Positions 24,009 to 33,124 are shown, counted from the stretch's first letter. The stretch: DNA of 64,000 nt from Brachybacterium sp. FME24 (GCF_014897705.1 NZ_JABUXV010000010.1:155326-219325), one strand, 5' to 3'. Numbers and translations: made by a program. Notes: generated by a model not told the origin, from the letters alone.

Positions 24009-25541
24009 ATGATCGATTCACGTTCCCCCCTGACCCGCAGCCAGATCCTCGACCAGCTCCACTCGATCCTGAACCCCGGGCAGATCGAGACCGACGAGAG
24101 CGCCCTCCAGGAATCCAGCGTCGACCGCTTCAAGAAGTATCAGTCGGCGCACGGGATCTTCACCGCGCCCCTGCCGGTCGCGATCGTCTACGCCACCTCC
24201 ACGGCGGATGTCGCCGCGGTGCTCGCGTTCGCCGACGAGAACCTCGTCAACATCGTGCCGCGCAGCGGACGCACCGGCACCGAGGGCGGCCTGGAGACCA
24301 GCGTCGCCGACACGATCGTGCTGGACGTCTCCCGCATGAATCAGGTGCTCTCCATCGACCCGGAGAACATGCAGGTCACCGTGGAGGCGGGGGTGACGTT
24401 GCAGACCCTGGAGGATCAGCTGCGCGAGCAGGGTCTGACCACGGGGCACTCCCCTCAGTCCAAGCCGTTGGCGCAGTACGGCGGCCTCGTGTCCACGCGC
24501 AGCATCGGCCAGTTCTCCACGCTGTACGGCGCGATCGAGGACATGGTCGTGGGCCTGGAGACCGTCTTCCCCGGTGGCCGGGTCTCCCGGATCAAGGCGG
24601 TCCCCCGGCGCGCGGCCGGCCCGGACATCCGCCACATCGTGATCGGCAACGAAGGGGCTCTCTCGGTGATCACCGAGGTCACCCTCAAGGTGTTCCGCTT
24701 CTACCCGGAGAACAACGAGTTCCACGGCGCACTGGTCGATGACATGCGCACCGGCATCGCCATCCTTCGCGAAGTGATCACCAACGGCTTCCGCCCCTCG
24801 GTGGCTCGCCTGTATTCCCCGGAGGATGCCAACCAGCATTTCTCCCACTTCAGCCAGGGCAAGTGCGTCGTCGTCCTGGTTGCGGAAGGGCCCGAGAGTC
24901 TTGTACGCGCCACCAGCGAGGAGATCACCCGGGTCGTCGAGCAGCATGAGCACGACACGGTCGATCCGACACTCATCGAGGCCTGGTTCGACAATCTGAA
25001 CTGGGGGCCGGAGAAGATCGAGGCCGAGAAGGCCGCGATGCTCGACTCCCAGCATCTGGGCTACACCACGGAGGTCTCCGCCGACTGGTCCCAGGTCGCG
25101 GACCTCTATGACGCCGTCATCCGTCGTATTCGCGAGGAGTACCCGCACGTCGATGACCTGACCATGCTCGGCGGCCACTCCTCGCACAGCTACCAGACCG
25201 GGACCAACATGTACTTCGTGTACGACTACCGGATCGACGCCTCCCCCGAGCAGGAGATCGAGAAGTACCACGTCCCGCTCAACGCGATCATCGTCGAGGA
25301 GGCGCTGCGGCACGGTGGTTCGATGGTGCATCATCACGGGATCGGCAAGTACCGCACCCCCTGGACCGAGCAGGAGCACGGCAGCGCCTACCCGGTGCTC
25401 GCCGCCCTCAAGGAGACCTTCGACCCGAACGGGATCATGAACAAGGGAACAGTCTTCCCCGCGGACGGTGCGATCCAGCCGGCCGCCGCGCAGCCGCAGC
25501 ATCACCAGCGCGATGGCGGCAGCGAGGGCTCCGCCTCATGA
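24009..25541 (+). CDS. FAD-binding oxidase (alkyl-DHAP synthase/YgcU-like)
   Basis: This 510-aa VAO/PCMH-family flavoprotein has an FAD-binding segment with VPRSGRTGTEGGLE and LDVSRMNQVLSIDPENM. The GNEGALSVITEVTLKV strand and a C-terminal FAD-oxidase domain with MVHHHGIGKYRTPW follow. The HHHGIG-K-R pattern is that of alkyldihydroxyacetone-phosphate synthase and of E. coli YgcU, not of D-lactate dehydrogenase. Bacterial members probably oxidise a hydroxy acid or phosphorylated polyol. GAGAGGACC precedes the ATG. Its stop overlaps the kinase start (ATGA), so expression of the two is coupled. Confidence 0.88.
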   Translation: MIDSRSPLTRSQILDQLHSILNPGQIETDESALQESSVDRFKKYQSAHGIFTAPLPVAIVYATSTADVAAVLAFADENLVNIVPRSGRTGTEGGLETSVADTIVLDVSRMNQVLSIDPENMQVTVEAGVTLQTLEDQLREQGLTTGHSPQSKPLAQYGGLVSTRSIGQFSTLYGAIEDMVVGLETVFPGGRVSRIKAVPRRAAGPDIRHIVIGNEGALSVITEVTLKVFRFYPENNEFHGALVDDMRTGIAILREVITNGFRPSVARLYSPEDANQHFSHFSQGKCVVVLVAEGPESLVRATSEEITRVVEQHEHDTVDPTLIEAWFDNLNWGPEKIEAEKAAMLDSQHLGYTTEVSADWSQVADLYDAVIRRIREEYPHVDDLTMLGGHSSHSYQTGTNMYFVYDYRIDASPEQEIEKYHVPLNAIIVEEALRHGGSMVHHHGIGKYRTPWTEQEHGSAYPVLAALKETFDPNGIMNKGTVFPADGAIQPAAAQPQHHQRDGGSEGSAS

Positions 25542-26965
25542 CGAGGTATGTGATCGGGATCGACAACGGGTCGCAGTCCTCCAAGGTCACCGTCTACGAC
25601 GAGCACGGCCGCACCTGTGCCGTGGGCCGGGTCCCCCTCCCCGCCAACCACACCCCTCGCCCGGGTGTGGTCGAGTACCCCGATGATGTCCTCTGGGAGT
25701 CGATCTCCGAGGCCTGCCGGTTGGCCATGGACGATTTCGACGGGGACCCTCGAGCAATCGCCGGGATCGGCCTGTGCACGATCCGGTTCTGCCGGGCAGT
25801 GCTGCGCGCCGACGGGTCGCTCGCGCAGCCCGTGCAGAGCTGGATGGACGAACGGGTGGGCCGCCCGTACCGCGCGGAGTCCACCGACGCCGCCTACGTC
25901 ACGACCTCCTCGGGATACATCACTCACCGTCTGACCGGGAACTTCACGGACACCGTGGCGAACTATCAGGGCATGTGGCCCATCGATGCCGCGGCCTGGT
26001 CCTGGTCTTCGGACGAGCAGGCCTATCAGCGCACCGGTATGGCGCGCAGCATGCTGTTCGACCTGGTCATGCCGGGCGAGGTCCTCGGGAATCTGACGGC
26101 GGGCGCCGCTGCGGCCACCGGGCTGCCCGAGGGGCTGCCCGTGGTCGCCACCGCGAACGATAAAGCGGTCGAAGCGCTCGGTGCCGGGCTGCAGGATCCG
26201 CGGTCCCTGCTGCTGTCGCTCGGCACCTACATCGCCGGGATGTCCGTGGGCGACGCGGGCAGGGCCGATTCGACGTCGTTCTGGACGAACTTCGGCTCGG
26301 AACCGGGGAAGCACCTGTACGAGAGTGGCGGGATCCGCCGCGGGATGTGGACGGTGAGCTGGTTCCGCGATCTGCTCGGGGAGGGAACCGTGCGCGAGGC
26401 CGAAGCACGCGGGGACACCGTGGAGGAGATGCTGGGGCGCGAAGCCCTCGACGTACCGGCTGGTTCCGACGGGCTGCTGACCGTGCCCGACTGGCTCGCC
26501 CCCAGCGAGGCTCCTGCCCGCCGGGGCAGCATTCTGGGATTCGACGGGCGCCAGGGCAGAGCGCACATGTTCCGGTCGATCCTCGAAGGCATCGCCCTGA
26601 CCATGAAGGAGCGCACCGACGACATGGCGGACGAGCTCGGCACCACGTTCGAGCGCGTGGTCGTCACCGGTGGCGGGGCCGCTTCGGATCTGATGACCCA
26701 GATCCTCGCGGACGTCTTCGACCTCGAGTGCCTCCGACTGGACGGGGGCAGCTCTGCCGGGCGCGGCGCGGCGATCTGCGCCGCCGTCGCCACCGGCCTC
26801 GTCCCGAGCTTCCAGGAGGGAGTGGCGCGTTTCGCCGTCGTGACGGACCGGACCGTCCCGATCCCCGGGAACACGGCGACCTATCAGCAGCTCCTCGCGG
26901 TGTACCGGGACGTGCGACCCGTGACGGACGAGATCTACCGGCGAACTCGGGAGGCTGTGGGGTAG
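25538..26965 (+). CDS. FGGY family carbohydrate kinase (YgcE-like)
   Basis: This 475-aa ribulokinase/glycerokinase-family enzyme has the N-terminal phosphate-binding VIGIDNGSQSSKVTVYD, GIGLCTIRF, LTGNFTDTVANYQGMWPID, and a C-terminal ATPase loop VVVTGGGAASDLMTQILAD. It phosphorylates a sugar or polyol; family members range over glycerol, xylulose, ribulose, erythritol and autoinducer-2, and sequence alone does not decide. It is the last gene of the five-gene operon, overlapping the FAD oxidase by four bases. The phosphorylated product is a natural candidate ligand for the GlpP-type antiterminator. Confidence 0.9.
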   Translation: MTRYVIGIDNGSQSSKVTVYDEHGRTCAVGRVPLPANHTPRPGVVEYPDDVLWESISEACRLAMDDFDGDPRAIAGIGLCTIRFCRAVLRADGSLAQPVQSWMDERVGRPYRAESTDAAYVTTSSGYITHRLTGNFTDTVANYQGMWPIDAAAWSWSSDEQAYQRTGMARSMLFDLVMPGEVLGNLTAGAAAATGLPEGLPVVATANDKAVEALGAGLQDPRSLLLSLGTYIAGMSVGDAGRADSTSFWTNFGSEPGKHLYESGGIRRGMWTVSWFRDLLGEGTVREAEARGDTVEEMLGREALDVPAGSDGLLTVPDWLAPSEAPARRGSILGFDGRQGRAHMFRSILEGIALTMKERTDDMADELGTTFERVVVTGGGAASDLMTQILADVFDLECLRLDGGSSAGRGAAICAAVATGLVPSFQEGVARFAVVTDRTVPIPGNTATYQQLLAVYRDVRPVTDEIYRRTREAVG

Positions 26966-27019
26966 CGGGCAGCTCCCCCGGGCCAGTTCCGCAGTCCCGC
27001 TGTCCACGACAATGGATGC

Positions 27020-27589
27020 ATGATCGACTGGAACATCGTGTGGCAGGACTACCTCGGCATCACCTGGAGCGGGGCGCTGGGTGTCGTGATCTCCGCGGTC
27101 GTGCTGTACCTGTTCTTCTCCCTGCTCGTGCATGTCGCGGGCCCGCGTCTGATGGCCAACCCCACCGTCGGCAGTTTCGTGGTGCTCGCCGTGATCGGCG
27201 GTGTCGCCGCTCGGGCGACGCTCGGCGAGGCCCCGACCATGCTGGCTGCGCTGATCGTGCTGAACACACTGATGATCCTGGACTGGCTGGTGGGGACGAT
27301 GCGGCGGACTCTGCGACCGTTCCCTCGCCGTGCTCGTCGCCGCTCGACCGTTGTCATGGTCGGTGGGCAGACGGTCGCCCGTGCCCTGCACCGGCGTCGT
27401 CTGTCCGAACGCGACCTGCTGAACCGGTTGCGGATCAGCGGGGTGCTGGATCTGCGGCAGGTGGAGCTGGTGATCCTCGAGGACCGTGGCAGCCTCACCG
27501 TGGTGCGGCAGGGATCGGCGATCGATGCGGCGCTGGTGGAGGATGTCGACGGACGTGAGGCGATCCCGGATCGACTTCTGGCGGTGTGA
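27020..27589 (+). CDS. DUF421 membrane protein (YetF/YcaP-like)
   Basis: This 189-aa protein has three N-terminal membrane segments (about residues 16-38, 50-68 and 75-93), including the family motif NPTVGSFVVLAVIGG, followed by a basic stretch and a cytosolic DUF421 domain with LLNRLRISGVLDLRQVELVILED. Relatives influence spore or membrane properties in Bacilli; the molecular role is unknown. GACAAT lies six bases before the ATG, one base off the leaderless -10 pattern, and no Shine-Dalgarno is visible. It is probably monocistronic. Confidence 0.85.
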   Translation: MIDWNIVWQDYLGITWSGALGVVISAVVLYLFFSLLVHVAGPRLMANPTVGSFVVLAVIGGVAARATLGEAPTMLAALIVLNTLMILDWLVGTMRRTLRPFPRRARRRSTVVMVGGQTVARALHRRRLSERDLLNRLRISGVLDLRQVELVILEDRGSLTVVRQGSAIDAALVEDVDGREAIPDRLLAV

Positions 27590-27737
27590 CCGAGAACCGT
27601 GAGCTCGTGCCGATCTCGGCGCAGGTCGGTGAGGGTGCCCTCCAGCCCGTCGACGGCCTGCGTCGTGAACCCCGTGGAGCCGGAGGCCTCGGCCCTCATC
27701 GTGGGGCCGGCAGCTGGGCGCAGCAGCGGCGCCCCGC

Positions 27738-28511
27738 TCAGCCGCTCTCGGCTTCGCGCGCCGTCACCCAGCGCTGCAGATGGTCGGTGAAGGCGCTCGA
27801 ATTGCACAGGCTGGACGGGTCGAAGGAATCCGCGATGACGCGGAACTCGGAGTTCACCAGCGCCTCATGGGTGCGGCGCATCATCGCCTTCGCCAACGTC
27901 GAGTGATCTCCGACCAGGCACAGCGTCGGGGTGGTGCAGCGGCGCAGAGCGTCCTCGAAGTGCACCTGATTGACCACGCGCCGCTGCGTCACGAGATCGT
28001 CGATCCGCGCCGTCAGGAAGACCTGGGCCATCGCCTCGCCGGCCTCCGGCCAGCGCGGGTAGGCCGCCCGGGTGGCTGCTGCCAGGGCCTTGCGGGGCAT
28101 CGCCCGGAGCATCGCCGGCTGCAGGTGCGCGGGCCACAGCTGGAGGCGCTCGCGCAGCGAGCGAGGGCGCACGTCGCACAGGCTGTCGCAGATCACCGCC
28201 GATTCGGTCAGCTCGGGGTGCCTCTGCATGAACTGCTGGACCACGACTCCGCCGTAGGAGATGCCGACCAGATGGGCGCTGTCGAGGTCGCGCTCACGCA
28301 GCGCGCGGGCGATCTCGTCGGCCTGTACGGTCAGCACCTCACGGTCCGGGATCCCCGCCAGGGACTGCGATCGCCCGGTGCCCCGCAGGTCCACGGCGAG
28401 GCATCGCACCCCCTCGAACGCGTCGAGCTGGGGTTCGTACATCGTGTGATCGCACCCCAGGCCCGGCACGAGCACGACGGTGGGCCCGCTGCCGCGGTCG
28501 ACGAGGAACAT
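27738..28511 (-). CDS. Alpha/beta-fold hydrolase
   Basis: This 257-aa alpha/beta hydrolase has oxyanion loop VVLVPGLGCDHTMYE, nucleophile elbow HLVGISYGGVV, Asp in CLVGDHST and a late His region. This is the layout of 3-oxoadipate enol-lactonase and esterase-type enzymes. The ATG at 28511 has GAGG six bases upstream and is preferred over an in-frame GTG at 28523. It is divergent from the GntR regulator across 283 bp. No signal peptide; the substrate is unknown. Confidence 0.88.
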   Translation of the reverse strand: MFLVDRGSGPTVVLVPGLGCDHTMYEPQLDAFEGVRCLAVDLRGTGRSQSLAGIPDREVLTVQADEIARALRERDLDSAHLVGISYGGVVVQQFMQRHPELTESAVICDSLCDVRPRSLRERLQLWPAHLQPAMLRAMPRKALAAATRAAYPRWPEAGEAMAQVFLTARIDDLVTQRRVVNQVHFEDALRRCTTPTLCLVGDHSTLAKAMMRRTHEALVNSEFRVIADSFDPSSLCNSSAFTDHLQRWVTAREAESG

Positions 28512-28794
28512 CGTGCACCTCACTCACGTCGTCGTCAGGATGCCAACGTAGTGCGGAAGGGGGACGCGGCGCAGCATTTTGCCAGGAGTGAGCTCACGGC
28601 CGGACTCCCCGCCAGGGGCGCTCGTGGCCGCCGACGTCAAGAGGAACCCTCGGGCTGTCCGGCGGGGCGCATCATCCCCAGCGTCGCGATCACCACGCCA
28701 TGACCTGCAGTGCCGAGAAGATGCTCGCTGCCACTTCGGAGGAGGATCGTGGGCGGTCGGTCCTGCGAGGAGTCGACCATGGGAAGATCAGCGC

Positions 28795-29544
28795 ATGGTT
28801 GACCGCTCCAAATTCCGGACCCTCGTGGACGAGCTGCGCCGCGAGATCGAGGCGCTGCCCGTCGGGTCCTCAGTCCCGAGCGAACGGGCCCTCGCCGTCG
28901 ATTCCGGCGTCTCGCGGATGACGGCACGGCGGGCCCTGGACGAACTCACCCGAGAGGGCCGCCTGGTGCGAGAGGTGGGTCGCGGCTCCTTCGTGGCGCG
29001 ACCGGCCGTGAACCTCCCACTGCACCTGACAGGCTTCACCGAGGACATGGCCTCGCGCGGGATCGAGGCGAGCTCACGCGTACTGCGGATCGCCGAGGAG
29101 CAGGCAGACGCCCGCGCCGCGGAGAGCCTTGGCCTCGCCGAGGGCTCGCCCGTGATCCGCCTGGATCGAGTGCGACTGGCCGACGGCCGGCCGATGGCGA
29201 TCGAACGCACCACCCTGGATGCGGCCGTCGTTCCCGGCTTGGCCGACGTCGACTTCGCAGGCAGGTCCCTCTACGGCGAGCTGGAGCACCGCTACGGTGT
29301 GCTGTTCGACGCCGGCGAGCAGACGATCCGAGCGGCGATCGTGCGCCCGGAGGACGCTGCACAGCTCGAGGTCGACGAGGGTTCAGCGGTGCTCGAGTTC
29401 GTGCGGGTCTCCGGTCGGGGTGGTCGGTCGATCGAGCGGACCGTCTCGACCTATCCGGGAGATCGTTTCGAGCTGTCGGCTCAGATCGCACCGGTCACAG
29501 CTCAGGAATCCGGGGGCCGAAGCGCTCTACGAGTGCGGCATTGA
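28795..29544 (+). CDS. GntR family regulator (HutC/UTRA type)
   Basis: This 249-aa protein has an N-terminal winged helix with LPVGSSVPSERALAVDSGVSRMTARRALDELTREGRL and the GRGSFV wing, then a UTRA ligand domain (LTGFTEDMASRG; ESLGLAEGSPVIRLDRVRLADGRPMAIERT). UTRA domains bind sugar phosphates such as glucosamine 6-phosphate. Its 3' end overlaps the convergent SIS-domain gene by 50 bases. The likely target is the promoter of the PTS/SIS operon, where a GGTATA/CCACTTGTGG element is found. No strong ribosome-binding site; GAAGAT lies six bases before the ATG. Confidence 0.9.
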   Translation: MVDRSKFRTLVDELRREIEALPVGSSVPSERALAVDSGVSRMTARRALDELTREGRLVREVGRGSFVARPAVNLPLHLTGFTEDMASRGIEASSRVLRIAEEQADARAAESLGLAEGSPVIRLDRVRLADGRPMAIERTTLDAAVVPGLADVDFAGRSLYGELEHRYGVLFDAGEQTIRAAIVRPEDAAQLEVDEGSAVLEFVRVSGRGGRSIERTVSTYPGDRFELSAQIAPVTAQESGGRSALRVRH

Positions 29545-30190
29545 AGTCGTCCGTCCCGGAGACGTTCGCGCTCTTCCAGCGGGGCACGTCCGGGGCGATG
29601 GAGTCGATCTGACGCAGGATCGCCGTCCAGAGCGAGGCGGTGAGGATCGTCGAGGCGGGAGCGGTCACGGGCGCCTGCGGCGGCCAGGTGACGTCCCCCG
29701 CGGGCACGGCGGTATCCAGCACGATGTCCGCGATCTCGAACAGTCGATGCTCTGCTCGCGTCGGGGCCGATGCGCTCGCGTGCACCGAGGTCATCGCGAT
29801 GACGGTCGCCCCGGTCTCGCGGGCGTGCTGTGCGATCTCCACCGGATAGGGGTTCACCCCGGAGTTGGAGAAGATCAGCACGCAGTCCGTGCCGGTGATC
29901 CCTGCCCGCTGCGCAACACCCGCGCCCAGCCCCCGCTCGCGTTCGGCCGCGGTCGAAGCACGCGCTCCGGCGAGCGGCAGGATGCCCTGATCCCACAGGG
30001 GGCGCACGAAGGCGAGTCCTCCGGCGCGGAAGAAGGTCTCCATCACGGCCGCCAGGGAGTGCCCTGCCCCGGCGGCGTACAGCAGGCCCTCCTCTCGACC
30101 CGTCGTGGCGATCGCCTCGGCGGCCTCGAGCACGCCGTCACGGTTGTCCTGGACCACGCGGGTGACCAGGTCGGTGAGATCGTCGATCAT
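29495..30190 (-). CDS. SIS-domain sugar isomerase-like protein
   Basis: This 231-aa protein has a SIS (phosphosugar isomerase/binding) fold: LLYAAGAGHSLAAVMETFFRAGG, LIFSNSGVNPYPVEIAQHA and TVIAMTSVHAS. The family isomerises or binds phosphorylated amino or keto sugars. The ATG at 30190 overlaps the stop of the PTS gene (ATGA), so it is coupled to the transporter and should act on the phosphosugar it delivers. The 3' end overlaps the convergent GntR gene by 50 bases, so elongating polymerases would collide or make antisense RNA there. Confidence 0.85.
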   Translation of the reverse strand: MIDDLTDLVTRVVQDNRDGVLEAAEAIATTGREEGLLYAAGAGHSLAAVMETFFRAGGLAFVRPLWDQGILPLAGARASTAAERERGLGAGVAQRAGITGTDCVLIFSNSGVNPYPVEIAQHARETGATVIAMTSVHASASAPTRAEHRLFEIADIVLDTAVPAGDVTWPPQAPVTAPASTILTASLWTAILRQIDSIAPDVPRWKSANVSGTDDFNAALVERFGPRIPEL

Positions 30191-31995
30191 CGCCATCCTT
30201 CCTTCTGCAGTGCGTCCAGGAGTCGTTCCTCGACGTGGTCGACATTGACGAAGTTCTCGATCGGGACCATGACCGGGGCGATACCGCCGAGTTCCTCGAG
30301 GTAGGTCTGCTGGGCGATCACGACGTCGGGATGCTCGCCGCGAGCGGAGCCGACGTCGGCGTGGCGCAAGGTGGCCGGGATCTCCAGACGCGCCAGCGCC
30401 TTCTCCGCGGTGGTGCGCAGGATCAGACTCGAGCCCATACCTGCGCCGCAGACGGCGAGGACATCGAGAGTCGCCGGGCGGTCGCTCGAGGACAACGTGG
30501 TGCCGGCGAGCTCGGTCAACGGGCCGGCACCTGAATCGCCGTGCGCGGTGTCGGCGCCGGCGATGGCTGGGGCGAGCGTCGCGGCGGCGGGCTCCGCACT
30601 GTTGTCGTCCGCGGGCAGGCGGCGTCCGAGGGCGACGAGCACGGCGATGGTCACGACCAGCGCGCTGCCGGCCAGCACCCAGATGGCCCAGGTGCCCAGC
30701 GGCGCGAGGAGGGAACCGAGACCGATGAGGGCCCAGCCGATCGCATACCAGTCGGCGTCGGCGAGGGTCGCGAGTTCCGGTGCGGTGCCGGCGTACAGGC
30801 TCCAGCCGATGGCCTGGCCGAACGCGAGCACCACACCGTTGAGGACGCCGCCGAAGATCGCTCCGCGCCAGCCGGCCACCGCGTTGCCGAACACTCCACC
30901 GGCGCCGCCACCGAAGAACAGCATGATCATCGGGGGGACCAGTACGAACCAGCCGGTGGCGGCGAAGATCAGCATGAGCACGAGGAACACGAAGGTCGAG
31001 GCGAGGAAGCCGATCATGACAGAGGTCGGGGCTCGGGTGAAGGTGACCGGGAGGTCCAGGGCGGGCTTCGTGCCCGGCAGCACCTTCTCCGAGAGGCCCT
31101 TGAAGGCCGGGACGATCTCCGCGAGGAACATGCGCACGCCGAACAGCAGGATCGCGATGCCAGCGGCGAAGCGCAGCGCCTGCAGAATGGCCCAGACGCC
31201 GGGCAGCACGGTCGCGTCACCCATCTGCTCCTGGACCACGCCGGAATCGGCGAAGAGGATCGCGATCAGCATGATCACGCCGATGATGGTGGCGGTGGAG
31301 ACGTTGATGTCCTTGAAGAAGGAGACCGGCTTGGGCAGTCGCACCTTCTCGGAGTCGTGCGCGATGGGGTCGCCGAGCTTGAGGGCGCGGGCGCCATAGC
31401 CGGAGGCGATGGCGATCAAGGAGTCGGTGTGGGCGAGGCCCACCTCCTCGTCCCCCATGACCTTGCGCATGAGCGGGGCGGTCCACAGAGGCTGCAGCAC
31501 CCAGTAGCAGCCGATGAGGATCGACCCCACGCCGGCGAGCACCCACCGGTTCACGTCGCCGAAGGCTTCGACGAGGCTCGCGGCGATCACCACGCTCATC
31601 CAATACATGAGGTGGCCGGTGAGGTAGACGAAACGAGCGGCCGGGAAGATCCGCACCAGCACCAGGTGGACCACGAAGCCGCCCGCGATGATCAGCGGCA
31701 CCACCGACCCGGCGCCGGCGGTGAACTCGGTGAGTGTCGAGGTGGCCTGCGGCGGTTCGAGCCCCATGGCGCTGGAGACGATCACCTGGAAGCTGGCCAG
31801 TCCCCCGGTGAAGATCTCGACACCGATGTTGAGGATGACCACGCCGATGGTGGCTCGCAGTGCGCCGGCGACGACCTCGTCGAACGGCTTGCGCTGCAGG
31901 ATCAGGCCCACCAGTGCGATGAGCCCGATCAGGATGGATACCTGGGCGAACAGGTTGTCGGTGATGACTCTGACAACGGCTTCGAAGGTGGTCAT
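30187..31995 (-). CDS. PTS ascorbate-family permease, IIC-IIB fusion
   Basis: This 602-aa protein has an N-terminal UlaA-like IIC permease with 10 or more hydrophobic segments (opening with QVSILIGLIALVGLILQRKP; the conserved GGAGGVFGNAVAGWRGA region lies near 365). A linker of about 60 residues rich in Ala follows. The C-terminal IIB domain has phosphocysteine loop VLAVCGAGMGSS. No IIA gene is adjacent; the EIIA of the operon at 52844 could serve. AGGAG precedes the ATG at 31995. The substrate is an unknown sugar acid or polyol, phosphorylated on entry and passed to the SIS protein. Confidence 0.9.
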   Translation of the reverse strand: MTTFEAVVRVITDNLFAQVSILIGLIALVGLILQRKPFDEVVAGALRATIGVVILNIGVEIFTGGLASFQVIVSSAMGLEPPQATSTLTEFTAGAGSVVPLIIAGGFVVHLVLVRIFPAARFVYLTGHLMYWMSVVIAASLVEAFGDVNRWVLAGVGSILIGCYWVLQPLWTAPLMRKVMGDEEVGLAHTDSLIAIASGYGARALKLGDPIAHDSEKVRLPKPVSFFKDINVSTATIIGVIMLIAILFADSGVVQEQMGDATVLPGVWAILQALRFAAGIAILLFGVRMFLAEIVPAFKGLSEKVLPGTKPALDLPVTFTRAPTSVMIGFLASTFVFLVLMLIFAATGWFVLVPPMIMLFFGGGAGGVFGNAVAGWRGAIFGGVLNGVVLAFGQAIGWSLYAGTAPELATLADADWYAIGWALIGLGSLLAPLGTWAIWVLAGSALVVTIAVLVALGRRLPADDNSAEPAAATLAPAIAGADTAHGDSGAGPLTELAGTTLSSSDRPATLDVLAVCGAGMGSSLILRTTAEKALARLEIPATLRHADVGSARGEHPDVVIAQQTYLEELGGIAPVMVPIENFVNVDHVEERLLDALQKEGWR

Positions 31996-32440
31996 GATCG
32001 GTCTCCTCGACGACGCGGCACCGGGCGGGCCTCGGCTCTCCAGCAAATGGTATAGCCCACTTGTGGTGTCGGGCAACGAGTGCTCGCAGATTGCTCGAAC
32101 GGCCAGGTGACGAATGGCGTGCGGGCGGCGCCGGCGCCCACCCACGCCCACCATGCAGTTAGATCACTGCGCTCGGTCACTCGCCCCGCGCACCCCTGCG
32201 ACACCTTCGACGATCGGAATCAGCGCGGCCGTGGCTCTTCGCATTCTGAAGCCCTGCGGCCGGGCTGCCCACAAGGAGCTCCGGCGGCCGACCTCCGGCG
32301 CGAAGGGACTGGTCGCGGCGATCGTCGCACTCCTTATCGGACGACGACGCACAGATCCGGCGAAGACTCGCGAGAGGTGACATGGAGTGGCCTGCCAGGG
32401 CGCATCCCGGGAAGCCCGGAACGCCAGCTCGTCGACTCGC
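31996..32440. other. Intergenic interval with the PTS promoter only
   Basis: Apart from the promoter and palindrome at 32049-32076 I see nothing to support in this interval. Short reading frames between about 32080 and 32400 lack start signals and look like composition artefacts. Confidence 0.45.
32049..32076 (-). promoter_or_regulatory. Predicted promoter/operator of the PTS-SIS operon
   Basis: On the reverse strand TTGCCC (32076-32071), a 16-bp spacer and TATACC (32054-32049) form a -35/-10 pair about 54 bases before the ATG. The spacer carries the dyad CCACTTGTGG (32057-32066), a candidate site for the GntR/UTRA regulator encoded at 28795. Confidence 0.45.
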
Positions 32441-33043
32441 TCAGCTGTCGCTGACACCGATCGCGGGCAGGATGACCTCGTCCGCGATCGCCTCCAGCTC
32501 ACGTCGGGACGGAGCGCGACCGGCGTCCATCAGGATCTTGGCCATCATGGCCTCTCCGATATCGGCGACCATCGGCGTCACGCGATCGGCATCGATCACG
32601 CCGTGCGCCACGTAATGCCGCAGCACGGTGAGGGTCACCCGGCTGCCGCGCGCGTCGAGGACACGGTCGTACAGGACCTTCTTCAGATCGGCATAGCGGG
32701 CACCCGAGATGTTGATCGCATGGACCACGGGAGCCATGGGGGTGCCCAGCCATTCCTTGTGCTGCTTCAGTGCTCGAAGAAGGTCGCCGCGCAGGTCATC
32801 GGCATCTGGAGACGGCGTCTCGACGGGGAAGGTGACGTACAGCGAGTCCATCAGTATCTCGGCCGGGGTGGACCAGCGTCTGTACAGAGACGTCTTGGCG
32901 GTGCGCGCCCGCGTGGCGATCCCCTCCATCGTCATGCCATCGATTCCCGCCTCGACAGCTTCGTCCAGGGCCGCGGCGTGGATGGCCTCGACGAGCGCCG
33001 CTCCGCGTCGGCGTCGCTGCGTGGAGGTTGCTGGAGGAGGCAT
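32441..33043 (-). CDS. TetR/AcrR family regulator
   Basis: This 200-aa protein has an N-terminal TetR helix-turn-helix (AALVEAIHAAALDEAVEAGIDGMTMEGIATRARTAKTSLYRRWST, about residues 14-58) and a C-terminal helical ligand domain with LLRALKQHKEWLG, of the TetR_C_16 kind. It is divergent from the FAD-dependent oxidoreductase gene. A dyad between the two genes sits on both promoters, so it most likely represses itself and the oxidase until a ligand is bound. The start follows a TATGAT box by six bases, implying a leaderless mRNA. Confidence 0.9.
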   Translation of the reverse strand: MPPPATSTQRRRRGAALVEAIHAAALDEAVEAGIDGMTMEGIATRARTAKTSLYRRWSTPAEILMDSLYVTFPVETPSPDADDLRGDLLRALKQHKEWLGTPMAPVVHAINISGARYADLKKVLYDRVLDARGSRVTLTVLRHYVAHGVIDADRVTPMVADIGEAMMAKILMDAGRAPSRRELEAIADEVILPAIGVSDS

Positions 33044-33049
33044 GACCCG

Positions 33050-33097
33050 ATCATACGATACGCATGCGTTGCGTAACGGGCGAGCTTTAGATACGGT
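33050..33097. promoter_or_regulatory. Divergent promoters with TetR-type operator
   Basis: Reverse strand: TATGAT (33055-33050) is six bases before the TetR ATG. Forward strand: TTGCGT (33069-33074), 17-bp spacer and TACGGT (33092-33097) serve the oxidase gene. Between and over them is a dyad with perfect 6-bp arms, TACGCA (33059-33064) and TGCGTA (33070-33075), which also contains the palindrome ACGCATGCGT. One bound TetR dimer could shut both promoters. Confidence 0.65.
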
Positions 33098-33124
33098 GGC
33101 GTCTCCTATTGGAAGGAGTGCCCC

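Noticed and set aside
24018..25505. 495-codon antisense frame over the FAD oxidase
   Set aside because: Gly/Val/Asp-rich translation without family features; the opposite strand encodes a clear flavoprotein.
32114..32380. Short frame between the PTS gene and the TetR gene
   Set aside because: No ribosome-binding site, no -10 box at the correct distance, Arg/Pro-rich composition typical of non-coding high-GC DNA.
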